Positions 13,972 through 23,691 of a DNA stretch of 64,000 nt are shown in pieces. A program made the position numbers and the translations under genes. The first letter of the stretch is position 1; every line of letters starts with the position of its first letter. The stretch is from Acanthosoma haemorrhoidale. Taxonomy: Eukaryota; Arthropoda; Insecta; Hemiptera; Acanthosomatidae. Where the stretch lies: the NCBI GenBank assembly GCA_930367205.1, contig OV884009.1, positions 40,061,841 through 40,125,840 on the forward strand, in the 5' to 3' direction. The notes beneath the pieces are model-generated. The model worked only from the letters and a program-made list of their open reading frames with translations, was not told the DNA's origin and did no database searches.

Positions 13972-16900
13972 GGAGCGTGTTGGCAGAGAGGCGACCGCAT
14001 CCTGAGATGTAATGCAATTCGGGAGAGGATGTGTGCGTTGCCAATAATTAGGGTCAAAGGAGGAGAGATGTGTCTGGTGGACACGGGAAGCACCAACACC
14101 ATCATGTCCCGCGGAGCGCTGGAGAGGCTGTATGGCGGAGAGAGGGCACTCCAGATTCAGGTATGTAATTGTAGTTTAATCACCCTGGGAGGCCCTTGCG
14201 AGGTAGTGGGAGAGTTAGTCATAGGGCTAAATAGGTGGGCGAAGAAAGGGGGAGATCTAAAGATACATATCGTAGGAAACATGCCGCGGGAGTACCAGGT
14301 GATAGTTGGGTGCGACATGTTGGGGAAGGTAGGCGCGCGTGTGGAGAATATCGGGGAAAAATGGAACATTAAGTTGGGGAAAGTGGAATATAAATGTCAA
14401 GGGACTATATGGGACGGAAGAGCGCGGATAGGGGCGGTTAATAAAATAGAGGGCTGGAGGGAAGGCCTACAGAGGGAGTTTGAGGATATTTTTTACGTAG
14501 AGGGAGACACGCTAGGAGCGACTGGGAAGACGGTCCACGAGATCCAGTTAAAGAAAGAACGCGTCACATACGTGAAAGAGAGACGATATCCGCAGGCACT
14601 ACGTAGGCATATTAGAGAGGAGCTAGAGAGTCTCAAACGGCAAGGGATTATAATTGATAGCACTTCGCCATATAACAGTCCTCTATGGGCAGTGAGGAAG
14701 AAAAATAGACCTGGGGACGAGACGGAGAAATACAGGGTAGTTATCGATTATCGGAAGTTAAACGAGAACACGACGGACGATAAGTATCCTATTCCCCGAT
14801 TTGAGGACATATTAGACAGATTGAACGGGGCGACAATATTTAGTACCCTAGATCTAAAGGCAGGCTATCACCAGATCAAGATGAGTGCGAACGACCAAGA
14901 CAAAACGGCCTTTACATTTGAGAGGGGGCATTATCAATTTACCAGGATGCCATTTGGACTGAAAAACGCCCCGATCACCTTTCAACGCCTAATGGATGAA
15001 TTTTTGAGGGGAATAGACGAAGCGGTATGCCAGGTCTACATGGACGATCTGTTAGTTTTCAGCAGAACGGAGGCAGAGCACGTTGAGCACCTAAGAAGTG
15101 TATTTCAAAGAGTCCGCGAATTCGGATTAAAATTGTCCATGGAGAAGTCTCTGTTGGGGAAGAAAAAAATCAATTTTTTGGGCCACACCATCTCACAGGA
15201 GGGGGTTAAGCCAGACTCTACGAAGGTCGAGGCGATTAGAAGGATGGTGGTGCCCACAGATGTTAAGGGGATCCGTCGACTTCTGGGGACGCTTAATTAT
15301 TACAGAAGATTTGTGCCGGACATGGCGGCATACCTGGTGCCTATTAATAATTTACTGCGAAAGGGAGCGAGGGTGGTAATTACCCCAATCATGGAGCAGA
15401 ACATCCGGAAATGTATGTCTAGCTTACAAGAGGAACCAATATTAGCATTTCCCGATTTCCAACATCCCTTCACAATCACCACTGATGCCAGCGAATACGC
15501 ACTGGGGGCAGTGTTGTCGCAGGAGAGAGACGGTGGGGAGCGCCCGGTGGCGTACGCTAGTCGACGGCTCACAGAAACGGAAGCGCGGTATAGTGCTCTA
15601 GAGAGAGAGCTCCTAGGTATCGTCTGGGCTATAGACCATTTCCGCCCATATGTCTTCGGCAGAAAATTCCGTGTTCACACCGACCACAGACCCCTACAAT
15701 GGGTAGGAAAGTTAAAGGAGTCCTCGGCGCGGGTCACGAGGTGGAAAGAGTTTTTGTCCCAGTACAATATGGAGATCATATATAAACCCGGGAAAGAGAA
15801 CGTAGTGGCAGACTGGCTGTCCAGAGCCATTACTGTGAATGCATTGGAAGAAGGGGAACCATCCGGGGAAAACCAACAGTTTCTCCGGGAATGGACACCC
15901 GGGGAGGATGGAAGCCTTGGTACGCGAGGAGATAGCGAAGGTGAGGAAACCCTTGAAGAGGAAGGTTCCGCCGCCGAAAGACCGGTTGAAATGGAAGTAA
16001 CAGAAGGGATCGTGAACGACAAAAGACGGCAGATCATTTGGAAATCCAAGACCTCAGGGCGGCTGCAGATCGCATATGACAGTTATGGGAGAAGTAAAAT
16101 CGCGACGATTTGGTCGCCACCAGGGGTTAGGAACGACCAAATTTGCCGGGCATTGAAAGATGCCTCGGAACCCGGAAAGACCCATCATGTATTTGTAGGG
16201 AATGCCACTATTTGGGAGAAAATTCGTAGACTCTGGCGAACGGAACAACTTGGAGTGGATAGGATATTTATTCGGTGCACGTCGATGGTGGAGACACTCA
16301 AAGACAGAGAACAGCAGCTGGAAGTGACGCTGGCCTATCACCAAGGAAAAACGAACCACCGTGGAGTTCAGGAAACGTTGCAAGCGTTGCGGCGGAGGTA
16401 CTTTTGGTGGGGAATGAAAAAGAGCATACAAGAAATGATAGGGGCATGTGCAGTTTGTCTCACTACGAAGTATGACAGACATCCGCCACGGGGGTGACAA
16501 GAAGAATCGCCCACCGCCGAGACACCGTTGAGTGACTTACAAGTGGATACCTTCACTTGGAGGGGGTATAAGTGGGTTACCACAATCGACAGCTTTAGCA
16601 AAGTGGCCATGGCGCACCCGGTGCAAGATCGGTCATCAGACGCGGTAATGCTGGCATTAAATACCTGGTTCCAGTTTTACGGAGTACCAGACCGGATCTC
16701 GTCGGATGGGGGCAGAGAATTTGACAATGCCAACATCCGAAAAGAAATGAAGACTCTCGATGTCTCTTGGCATCTTAATACCCCAGGGCACCCTAAGAGT
16801 AGAGGAGGGATAGAAAGATTGCACAGCACCTTGAGTGACCACCTGCGGGTATATCACGCGGAAAAGGGTCTGCCGGCGAATGAGGCAATGCCGAAGGCGG

Positions 16901-17352
16901 TGGCCGCTTACAATCATTCGATCCACACCGCGACGGGGTTCTCCCCGTTCGAGATCCTCTTTGGGCTGCGCGAAAGACGGAGAAATGGGGCAGAGACGGT
17001 AGCAGACAAGGGAATGGCGGAGAAAATGGCGAGTAATACTGTCGGTTTGAGGAAAATATGCGACAAAGTCCGAGAAAGGATAACGAGGGACAAAGCGAGA
17101 CGAGTGGAACGGGAAAACCTCAAAGTCCGGGATCGAATGGGGGAACTTAAAATCGGGACTATCGTCTATAAAAAACTAGGGTCAAATAGGAACAAAGAGC
17201 TGGTGCGATATGAGGGCCCATTTAAAGTGGTCGTGATTAGGGAACACAACGTCGTGACAATTGAGAGTATACGACCCCCTAAGAAGCGGCGAAATGTCCA
17301 CATAGAACAGTTAAAGCTTCCACCAGGGGGGGAGGTTGTAGATCAGGAATGA
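13972..17352 (+). pseudogene. pol: element A Pol polyprotein with one internal TGA
   Basis: Domain order: aspartic protease (D-T-G-S-T near 14080), reverse transcriptase (Y-M-D-D at 15037-15048), RNase H (T-T-D-A-S near 15480, T-D-H-R-P near 15680), integrase zinc finger (H-X4-H...C-X2-C, about 16335-16460), integrase D-D-E core (D in D-L-Q-V-D, D in S-S-D-G-G, E in G-G-I-E-R), and a C-terminal GPF-type module (Y-E-G-P-F near 17210). It uses the same frame as gag. The only break is TGA at 16495-16497, between the zinc finger and the catalytic core, so core and C-terminus would be lost unless this stop is read through. An ATG exists at 14029, but translation as a readthrough extension of Gag seems likelier. 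All catalytic residues looked for are present. Confidence 0.9.
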
Positions 17353-17650
17353 GCTGGAGTGTCCTCGCAGCATACACGCAAGGAACATTGTAAATAGTTA
17401 TAGTTATGTGATTTTTCCCACAGAAGTATTGTTTTTTTTTAAAAGTCAAAGTTTTCTTTTATGTTTTTTGTTTACAAGTGACAGTTGGTTTTTACGTTTT
17501 ATAGGATTAGAGCTTAATGTGAGGGATTACAGGCTGTGTACGGGCGGGGCTGGCCTTTGCTCCTTTGTAACATTAGCGGAGCATTATTTGAATGGACTAA
17601 GACGTCCGAGTGTTGGACTTCAAAGTTTGCGAATGGGTGTTCGTAAACTG

Positions 17651-17659
17651 GTGGGGGGG
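17651..17659 (+). promoter_or_regulatory. element A polypurine tract
   Basis: 'gtggggggg' immediately before the AGTTAAG start of the 3' LTR, the expected plus-strand primer position. One pyrimidine (T) lies near its 5' edge. Confidence 0.75.
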
Positions 17660-17839
17660 AGTTAAGTCCAGGCGCCGCTAGTGCCCAGCCTTAATCCCCA
17701 AACATATGTTATCTGTATATGTTTACAGGTAATACCTATAGATAGAGGTATCTTGGTCTAAATAAAGCAGTCTTGTTATAACGTTCTACGTGTTCTTATT
17801 ACCAACCTTTCTTAGCTTGTAATTCAATAAACATTAACT
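17660..17839 (+). repeat. element A 3' LTR
   Basis: 180 bp, identical by eye to the 5' LTR, ending in TAACT against a (TA)n tract. Confidence 0.95.
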
Positions 17840-17853
17840 TATATATATATATA
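17840..17853. repeat. (TA)7 tract between elements A and B
   Basis: Fourteen bases of pure TA joining the TAACT end of element A to the AGTAATCG outer end of element B's left LTR. No other sequence lies between them. Confidence 0.97.
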
Positions 17854-18040
17854 AGTAATCGTCTCCCAGCTGTAGACGATCGAGAAAAAGGAATGAAGAA
17901 GGAGGTAGATGATATAATAAGAAGGTTTGTTTTATAACTGGCTTTATTTTCCTCCTGATCCTCTATACACACGTTACGGGTTTGTTTACCCTAGGCTACA
18001 AGGTATTAGGCTTAACATTGCCGTACCGCTAGACGTAACT
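17854..18040 (-). repeat. element B 3' LTR
   Basis: 187 bp matching 22949-23135. On the element strand it starts AGTTACGTC and ends CGATTACT. It carries an AATAAA signal (in 'ggaaaataaagcc'). Confidence 0.95.
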
Positions 18041-18053
18041 CCCCCCTACCAGT
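18041..18053 (-). promoter_or_regulatory. element B polypurine tract
   Basis: On the minus strand this reads 'tggtaggggggag' into the LTR start, the same layout as in elements A and D. Confidence 0.65.
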
Positions 18054-18283
18054 TTACGGACATTCCCCGTAAACTCCTAACATGCGACATCAGCTATGTA
18101 TCTATAGCAACACAAAACAAAAAGTATACTCTGTTAATAAAAAAAATTTGAAAAGAAAAATGTCTTCCAGGTCCATCTAAAATCACAGCACAGACCCATA
18201 TAACACAAAAAAACATAATAAACCAATAAAAAATATATATATATAGGCCTCTCGGGACTGGTCACCTGTGACACACACCGGAG

Positions 18284-21200
18284 TTATGTTTCGACGACGG
18301 GGCTCCCAGGCTCCACCGCGGGAAACTTGAGCTGTTCCACATGTACCGTCCGCCGTTTAATCGGGGGTGTAATGATTTCGACCGTGACCACGTTGTGTTC
18401 GCGGAGAGCGATCACTCGGAAAGGACCCTCGTACCGCACTAGTTCCTTACCCCTGTTCGACCCTTTTCTCCGGTACACGAGCGCGCCGAGTTTAAGATTG
18501 CCCAGAATATCGCGGACTTTGAGGTTGTCGAGCGCCACCCGTCGCCGTTTCTTATCCTGGAGCCTTCCCCGAACGGCCACCCACTGTTTCTTTAGCGCTA
18601 TCTGATTACTTACTACCCGTGCGGCCAGTTCTTCATCGATCGCCGTACTCCTGCTATCGCGCCGGCATTTTCGAAGTCCAAACAGCGTCTCGACCGGAGA
18701 AAAACCGGTGGCAGAATGGATTGAGTGGTTATACGCGATGACTGCCTTTTCCATCGCCACGTTTGGTTCTAAGCCCTTCTCTCCATGGTAAATTCGTAGG
18801 TGGTCGCTAAGCGTGCTGTGCAGCCGCTCTACGTCTCCTCGACTCTTCGGGTGTCCTGGGGTGTTGAGATGCCAACGGATCTCTAAGGCCGCCGCCTCAG
18901 CCCTTATTTCGGCGTTATCAAACTCCCTACCAGCGTCGGAAGCTATCGTGTCTGGTACGCCATAAAATTGGCACCTTGTGCGTAGTGCCCTTAGGACTGC
19001 TTCCGCTGATCGTTCTGCTATCAGATGGGCCATCGCTGTTTTGCTGAACCTATCGACAATGGTGACCCATTTGTATCCCCTCCATGTGAACGTGTCCACC
19101 TGCAAATCCTCCAACGGTTGGTCTGCCGTTGGTGTCTCCTCCTGTATTGCTCTGGGGGGGTGGCGATCATATTTCGTGGTGAGGCATGTGTCGCAGGTAC
19201 CAATAACTCTCGCAATCGTGTCTTTCATACCCAACCAGAAATATCTCCTCTTCAATGCTTGCAGGGTAGCGTCGATTCCCCGGTGGTTTGTCTTCCCTTG
19301 GTGGAATGCAAGGGTCACTTCTCTCTGCCGCGTTTCTTCTTTTACTGTCTCCACCTTCAGGGTACATCGGACGAACGTACGATCGACTCCGATCCTCTCC
19401 GTCCTCCATAGGCGTTTGATGCGTCCCCAGATGGTCGCATTTCCCACGTACATGTGGTGCGTTTTCCCTGGAGTAGATGCGTCCTTCAGAGCGCGGCAAA
19501 TCGTATCGTCGTTTATCCCCGGTGTCGACCAGATTTTGACGATGTTGCAGTGGCCGTACTTCTCAGATTCCATCTTGAAGAGCCCAGAAGTTTTGGTGAG
19601 CCAAATGATCTGGCGCCTCTTGTCATTTATTATGGCGTCGAGGTCCTCAATGTCCGAGGGCCTATCCCCCACTGAACTCCCGTCACTCGGAACATCATTG
19701 GCTGGAGCCCCCTCCCGCTCCCCTTCCTCGCCGGGTGACCATTCCTGGACGAATTGGTGGGTGTCACGTGATGGTCCCGGAAGCTCCTCTTCGATCGCAT
19801 TCACGACCAACGCGCGGGATAACCAATCGGCCACGACGTTCTCCTTCCCCGGTTTGTAAATAATGTCGATGTTGTATTGACTGAGGAACTCCTTCCATCT
19901 GGTAATCCGCGCTGATGACTCTTTCAGTTTTCCCACCCATTGGAGGGGTCGATGATCTGTTTTAACCCGAAACTTCCTCCCGAATACGTAGGGCCGGAAG
20001 TGTTCTATCGCCCATACGATACCCAGTAATTCGCGTTCTAGCGCGCTATATCTACTCTCGGATTCAGTAAGGCGTCTGCTAGCGTATGCTATTGGTCGCT
20101 CCCCCCCGTCACGATCCTGCGAGAGTACCGCCCCCAACGCGTTTTCACTCGCATCTGTGGTAATCATGAAGGGGAGTGCAAAATCTGGAAACGCTAGTAT
20201 AGGCTCTTCCTGTAGCCGCTCCATGCAACGTCTTATATTGTTCTCCATTACCGGGGTAATGACGACTTTTTGTCCTTTTTTAAGGAGATTGTTAATAGGG
20301 ACCAGGTACTCCGCCATTTCTGGAACGAATCTGCGGTAGTAGTTCAGGGATCCGAGTAAGCGCCGGATTCCTTTTACGTCTTTCGGGATAGTCATCCGCT
20401 GGATGGCCTCCACCTTCCCACGATCGGGTTGCACTCCCTCTCTGGAAATTATGTGGCCTAAAAATTTCACCTGCTCTTGTCCCAAAAGCGACTTCTCCGC
20501 AGACAATTTCAGCCCGAATTGCTTAATTCTGTCAAAAACCTGTCGCAGATGGTCCTGGTGTTCTACCTCATCTCGACTGAAAACCAGGAGGTCGTCCATA
20601 TATATCTGGCAAAACGACTCCCCAATCCCTCTTAAAAATTCGTCCATCAGCCTCTGGAACGTTATTGGCGCGTTTTTCAGCCCAAACGGCATTCTGGTGA
20701 ATTCGTAATGTCCCCGCTCGAACGTGAATGCCGTTTTGTGTTGGTCTCCACGACGCATCCGAATTTGATGGTAACCCGCCTTCAGGTCCAGTGTACTGAA
20801 TACCTTTGCTCCACTTAGGCGGTCCAGGATGTCTTCAAAGCGAGGAATGGGGTATTTTTCGTCTATAGTATTGTCGTTTAATTGCCTGTAGTCTATTACT
20901 ACGCGGTATTTTTCGTCACCGGACGACCCTTTCTTTTTCACTGCCCACAGGGGACTGTTGTATGGAGACGTACTATCTACTATGATGCCCTGTCGTTTCA
21001 ATTCCTCGATTTCGTCCCTTATATGTTGTCGCAGCGCCTGCGGGTATCGTCTCTCTTTGATATATATCACTCTCTCCTGCTTCAGTGGGATCTCATGGAA
21101 CGTTTCCCCCGTCACTCCCAGTTTGTCCCCTTCGTTGAAAAATATATCGGCATACTCTCGCCGAATAGCGCGTTCCCAGTTGTCCTCCCGATCGATCGCT

Positions 21201-21661
21201 CCGATTCGCTCCTTCCCGTCCCCCAAGGTTCCTGTACACCGGCATAACATTCTTCCCAGTCTAATATCCCATATTCCGTTACAACACTTCACTCTTGCTC
21301 CTAACCTTCCCAAGAGATCGCACCCTATGATACCATCGTACTCGCGCGGCATCTTCCTAACCACGTGTATTTTCAAATATTCCCCCTTTTTCGCCCACCT
21401 ATCCAATCCCATCGTCAATTCGCCTTCGATTTTACACGGCCATCCCAGGGTGATAAGCTTGCACTCGCATGCCTGAATCCGCGACGACCCCTCGCCCACA
21501 CACAATCTGTCCGCCGCTTTCCTGCTGAGAATAGTACAGGAACTCCCCGTGTCTATCACGCATCTCACTCCTCTCGCCACTCCAATAATGGGTATACCGC
21601 CGTAATTCCCTCTGACGCTATAGTTTATTAACGTGCGGCCACCCCTCTGCCAGCCCGCTCC
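18284..21661 (-). CDS. pol: element B Pol polyprotein (Pro-RT-RH-IN), intact
   Basis: Open from the codon after the gag TGA down to a TAA at 18284-18286, with no internal stop. If counted from the GTG at 21578-21580 it has 1098 residues. In that numbering: protease D-T-G at 10-12; RT with Y-M-D-D at about 327-330; RNase H T-T-D-A-S near 473 and T-D-H-R-P near 543; integrase H-H-C-C about 759-808; D, D and E of the integrase core near 827, 882 and 913; and Y-E-G-P-F in the C-terminal module. No upstream ATG is suitable, which supports expression as a Gag readthrough product. Cleavage by its own protease would release the enzymes for reverse transcription in particles and for integration in the nucleus. 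Length is normal for the family. Confidence 0.93.
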   Translation of the reverse strand, partial: GAGWQRGGRTLINYSVRGNYGGIPIIGVARGVRCVIDTGSSCTILSRKAADRLCVGEGSSRIQACECKLITLGWPCKIEGELTMGLDRWAKKGEYLKIHVVRKMPREYDGIIGCDLLGRLGARVKCCNGIWDIRLGRMLCRCTGTLGDGKERIGAIDREDNWERAIRREYADIFFNEGDKLGVTGETFHEIPLKQERVIYIKERRYPQALRQHIRDEIEELKRQGIIVDSTSPYNSPLWAVKKKGSSGDEKYRVVIDYRQLNDNTIDEKYPIPRFEDILDRLSGAKVFSTLDLKAGYHQIRMRRGDQHKTAFTFERGHYEFTRMPFGLKNAPITFQRLMDEFLRGIGESFCQIYMDDLLVFSRDEVEHQDHLRQVFDRIKQFGLKLSAEKSLLGQEQVKFLGHIISREGVQPDRGKVEAIQRMTIPKDVKGIRRLLGSLNYYRRFVPEMAEYLVPINNLLKKGQKVVITPVMENNIRRCMERLQEEPILAFPDFALPFMITTDASENALGAVLSQDRDGGERPIAYASRRLTESESRYSALERELLGIVWAIEHFRPYVFGRKFRVKTDHRPLQWVGKLKESSARITRWKEFLSQYNIDIIYKPGKENVVADWLSRALVVNAIEEELPGPSRDTHQFVQEWSPGEEGEREGAPANDVPSDGSSVGDRPSDIEDLDAIINDKRRQIIWLTKTSGLFKMESEKYGHCNIVKIWSTPGINDDTICRALKDASTPGKTHHMYVGNATIWGRIKRLWRTERIGVDRTFVRCTLKVETVKEETRQREVTLAFHQGKTNHRGIDATLQALKRRYFWLGMKDTIARVIGTCDTCLTTKYDRHPPRAIQEETPTADQPLEDLQVDTFTWRGYKWVTIVDRFSKTAMAHLIAERSAEAVLRALRTRCQFYGVPDTIASDAGREFDNAEIRAEAAALEIRWHLNTPGHPKSRGDVERLHSTLSDHLRIYHGEKGLEPNVAMEKAVIAYNHSIHSATGFSPVETLFGLRKCRRDSRSTAIDEELAARVVSNQIALKKQWVAVRGRLQDKKRRRVALDNLKVRDILGNLKLGALVYRRKGSNRGKELVRYEGPFRVIALREHNVVTVEIITPPIKRRTVHVEQLKFPAVEPGSPVVET

Positions 21662-21664
21662 TCA
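21662..21664 (-). promoter_or_regulatory. putative gag-pol TGA readthrough codon, element B
   Basis: GCC TGA GGA GCG, identical in context to element A. The downstream frame (A-G-W-Q-R...) is open and joins pol. Confidence 0.65.
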
Positions 21665-22846
21665 GGCCACCGCTTGCCGTTTCCTTCCTCCTTCCGTGCC
21701 ATATCGTCTGCTTCTTACGTAGTCCCTGTCGTCCTCTGCAGTCTCTCCTCTTCTGCTCCTGGGTTCATCTTCTTCTTCTTCTGTCTCCGACGCTCCCGTA
21801 GTTTTTGACGATTCGGAGGAGGTTCTGGTTCTTCTCCATACCCTCTGTGCGTTTACCTCCATCGGTTCCGGCCTATACCTCTCTGTTCGCTGGAAAATGT
21901 ATGGACACTGCCTCGCGATGTGTCCCTCAATTCCGCATTCAAAACATTTTGTTCGCGGGCACTGCGCCACTAAATGTCCAATTCTTCCACATCCGTGACA
22001 TTTTCTGTCCTCCTTCCTCCCGCTGGGTCTCGGTCTCCTTTGGCTAAGTCTCCTTCCTTCAACCGCCGCCCCTTTTTTCTCCGCATACCGTTGATCTTTC
22101 CTCTTCCATGCCTGTTGCGGCATTCTCGGCCTCCTGTACATCACTTTGGACCACCCTGCCTCGTCTGCCTCTAATTTTTCTTCTTCCTCACGGGCACTAG
22201 TGTCCATTAAATCTTGGGCGCACTCAATGAACGATCGGTCTCCCGGTAGACTATCTTTCTTGCCGGTATCCCTGGCCAACTGTACCTTCAGAATGGTCGA
22301 TAGGAATGCCATCCGGCCTTCCACTTCCGCTAGGTTCACCGTTTCTCTCATTTTTTCCGTTATTTTATTAAACTTTGCCAAGAGTTCTCCAGCGTACTGC
22401 CCTTTCGTTTGATTGGGCCGTCTGGTCTCCCTGAACATCTGGAAGATGTCCTCTTCTGGTGTCCATCTGCCTCCCCCGTATGCCTTCTTTAGTCGTTCTT
22501 TTACCACGGTCCATGGGGTGTCTTCGTCGGCCTGTATTAGGTTTAGTACGCTCCGTTTTATTCTACACACTAGGCCCGCTTTGATTGATTTTACGTCCCC
22601 AGAGTCGAGTAAACCCTCACTTGCCTTCGCCTCTACTCTTTCCATAATCCTATCCCCACCTTTGATGAAATGGTTCAATTCGCCTAACTCTCCTGAGAAT
22701 TTCTCTAGGTCCGATATTGTTCTCCTCAGGTCCTGTGACGTCGCCGCTCGCACCTTCATCCAAGCCAGGGAGTTTGCATGAGCTTCGGCCATCGTTTCCC
22801 TAGGTAATTCGGGCACTTCGAAAGCCGCAGGCCGTAATTCTACCAT
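21662..22846 (-). CDS. gag: element B Gag polyprotein, ends in TGA
   Basis: 394 codons from ATG (22844-22846), about 85 nt downstream of the PBS. It is collinear with element A Gag: a capsid-like N-terminal region with the W-T-P-E-E-D-I-F-Q-M-F block, then two CX2CX4HX4C zinc knuckles (around 21885-21990), then an acidic/Arg-rich tail ending Q-A-V-A before TGA. Intact, with no frameshifts. It packages the element RNA. Confidence 0.92.
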   Translation of the reverse strand: MVELRPAAFEVPELPRETMAEAHANSLAWMKVRAATSQDLRRTISDLEKFSGELGELNHFIKGGDRIMERVEAKASEGLLDSGDVKSIKAGLVCRIKRSVLNLIQADEDTPWTVVKERLKKAYGGGRWTPEEDIFQMFRETRRPNQTKGQYAGELLAKFNKITEKMRETVNLAEVEGRMAFLSTILKVQLARDTGKKDSLPGDRSFIECAQDLMDTSAREEEEKLEADEAGWSKVMYRRPRMPQQAWKRKDQRYAEKKGAAVEGRRLSQRRPRPSGRKEDRKCHGCGRIGHLVAQCPRTKCFECGIEGHIARQCPYIFQRTERYRPEPMEVNAQRVWRRTRTSSESSKTTGASETEEEEDEPRSRRGETAEDDRDYVRSRRYGTEGGRKRQAVA

Positions 22847-22931
22847 GTAACTAGGTCACTTTTTCCCAATAAAACAACAGGAAAAAAAAATTAAAATTTT
22901 ACTCACAGTAGTTTACCAGAATACTCGTAGT

Positions 22932-22949
22932 TCCCGGGTTTCGGCACCA
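22932..22949 (-). promoter_or_regulatory. element B primer-binding site for tRNA-Phe
   Basis: On the minus strand 'tggtgccgaaacccggga' overlaps the last LTR base. It is an exact complement of the last 18 nt of a eukaryotic tRNA-Phe including CCA. Confidence 0.88.
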
Positions 22950-23132
22950 GTAATCGTCTCCCAGCTGTAGACGATCGAGAAAAAGGAATGAAGAAGGAGG
23001 TAGATGATATAATAAGAAGGTTTGTTTTATAACTGGCTTTATTTTCCTCCTGATCCTCTATACACACGTTACGGGTTTGTTTACCCTAGGCTACAAGGTA
23101 TTAGGCTTAACATTGCCGTACCGCTAGACGTA

Positions 23133-23135
<3 letters not shown>
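22949..23135 (-). repeat. element B 5' LTR
   Basis: 187 bp, identical by eye to 17854-18040 except that the outermost dinucleotide context on the plus strand reads ...gtaatt instead of ...gtaact. Confidence 0.95.

Positions 23136-23166
<31 letters not shown>
23136..23166. repeat. (TA)n tract between elements B and C
   Basis: Thirty-one bases of alternating TA separating the outer ends of B and C. Confidence 0.97.
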
Positions 23167-23171
<5 letters not shown>

Positions 23172-23385
23172 CATGACGACAATTACTACTAAACATTGAC
23201 TAATCCATGTTAAGACCTCCTCCTATAAATAGGCTGAGCCTGCGGCTCTCGCTCTCATTCCATTATCAGTTAGTCACGCGTCATATCTCAGTCATTCACG
23301 GCAATCTCTTTATTTTTCAACCTTGTGCTTGTACTTTAATAAAAGTGTTTTTAAAAAGCCTTTCTCTTCGTGGTCTGATTTAATT
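23167..23385 (+). repeat. element C 5' LTR
   Basis: 219 bp, identical by eye to 30005-30223. Holds a core promoter (TATAAATA plus TCATTC) and an AATAAA signal (in 'tttaataaaagtg'). Confidence 0.96.
23224..23260 (+). promoter_or_regulatory. element C LTR core promoter (TATA box and initiator)
   Basis: TATAAATA at 23224-23231. TCATTC, a match to the arthropod initiator TCAKTY, lies at 23255-23260 with its A 33 nt downstream of the TATA start, the normal spacing. A second initiator-like TCAGTT begins at 23266. The same box recurs in the 3' LTR at 30062-30069. Confidence 0.7.
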
Positions 23386-23402
23386 GGCGCCCGAACAGGG
23401 AC
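23385..23402 (+). promoter_or_regulatory. element C primer-binding site for tRNA-Lys(UUU)
   Basis: 'tggcgcccgaacagggac' is the exact complement of the 3' 18 nt of animal tRNA-Lys(UUU), the same PBS used by lentiviruses. It overlaps the last LTR base. Confidence 0.9.
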
Positions 23403-23691
23403 CTGAGGGCTGTTCAGACAACTAGAATTTTATTCAATTATAGACGATTCAATAAAATTCCGACCGTCGCTACTCTTGCGAGAAGAACGTCACTGTGGAG
23501 CAAGACTCAACACACCGACTTCAAGGAGGAACTGCCGGTATTTTCAAATATCCTAAGCTCAGGTCAACAAAAATTGTCAACCACCAGAGTATAGAAGCCT
23601 GAAGACACCGCTTGGAACGAAGTACTACAACAGGGTATGAAACCAGCATTATATTATATTTTATTTTAAAACTTATTTTTATTCTTTATAT

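Larger units (their letters stand above)
12506..17839 (+). mobile_element. LTR retrotransposon A (gypsy/Metaviridae type), nearly intact
   Basis: Complete element: 180-bp LTRs at 12506-12685 and 17660-17839 that look identical by eye, a PBS for tRNA-Phe, gag, a pol in the same frame beyond a TGA, and a purine-rich tract (17651-17659, mostly G) right before the 3' LTR. LTR ends are AGTTA...TAACT, as in gypsy/errantivirus-type elements. (TA)n flanks both sides, so the target duplication cannot be sized. There is no env-like frame between pol (ends 17352) and the 3' LTR. The one coding defect is an in-frame TGA at 16495-16497. Identical LTRs suggest a recent insertion. Confidence 0.93.
17854..23135 (-). 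mobile_element. LTR retrotransposon B (gypsy type), apparently intact
   Basis: Inverted relative to A. LTRs of 187 bp lie at 22949-23135 (5' end of the element) and 17854-18040 (3' end). By eye they differ only at the second base of the LTR, at the outer right edge, where the element-strand AGTTAC start reads AATTAC. It has a perfect tRNA-Phe PBS, an intact gag, an intact pol in the same frame after one TGA, and a polypurine tract next to the 3' LTR. There is no env. It is flanked on both sides by (TA)n. Same lineage as A and D, with different LTR sequence. The best candidate in the window for a functional element. Confidence 0.93.
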
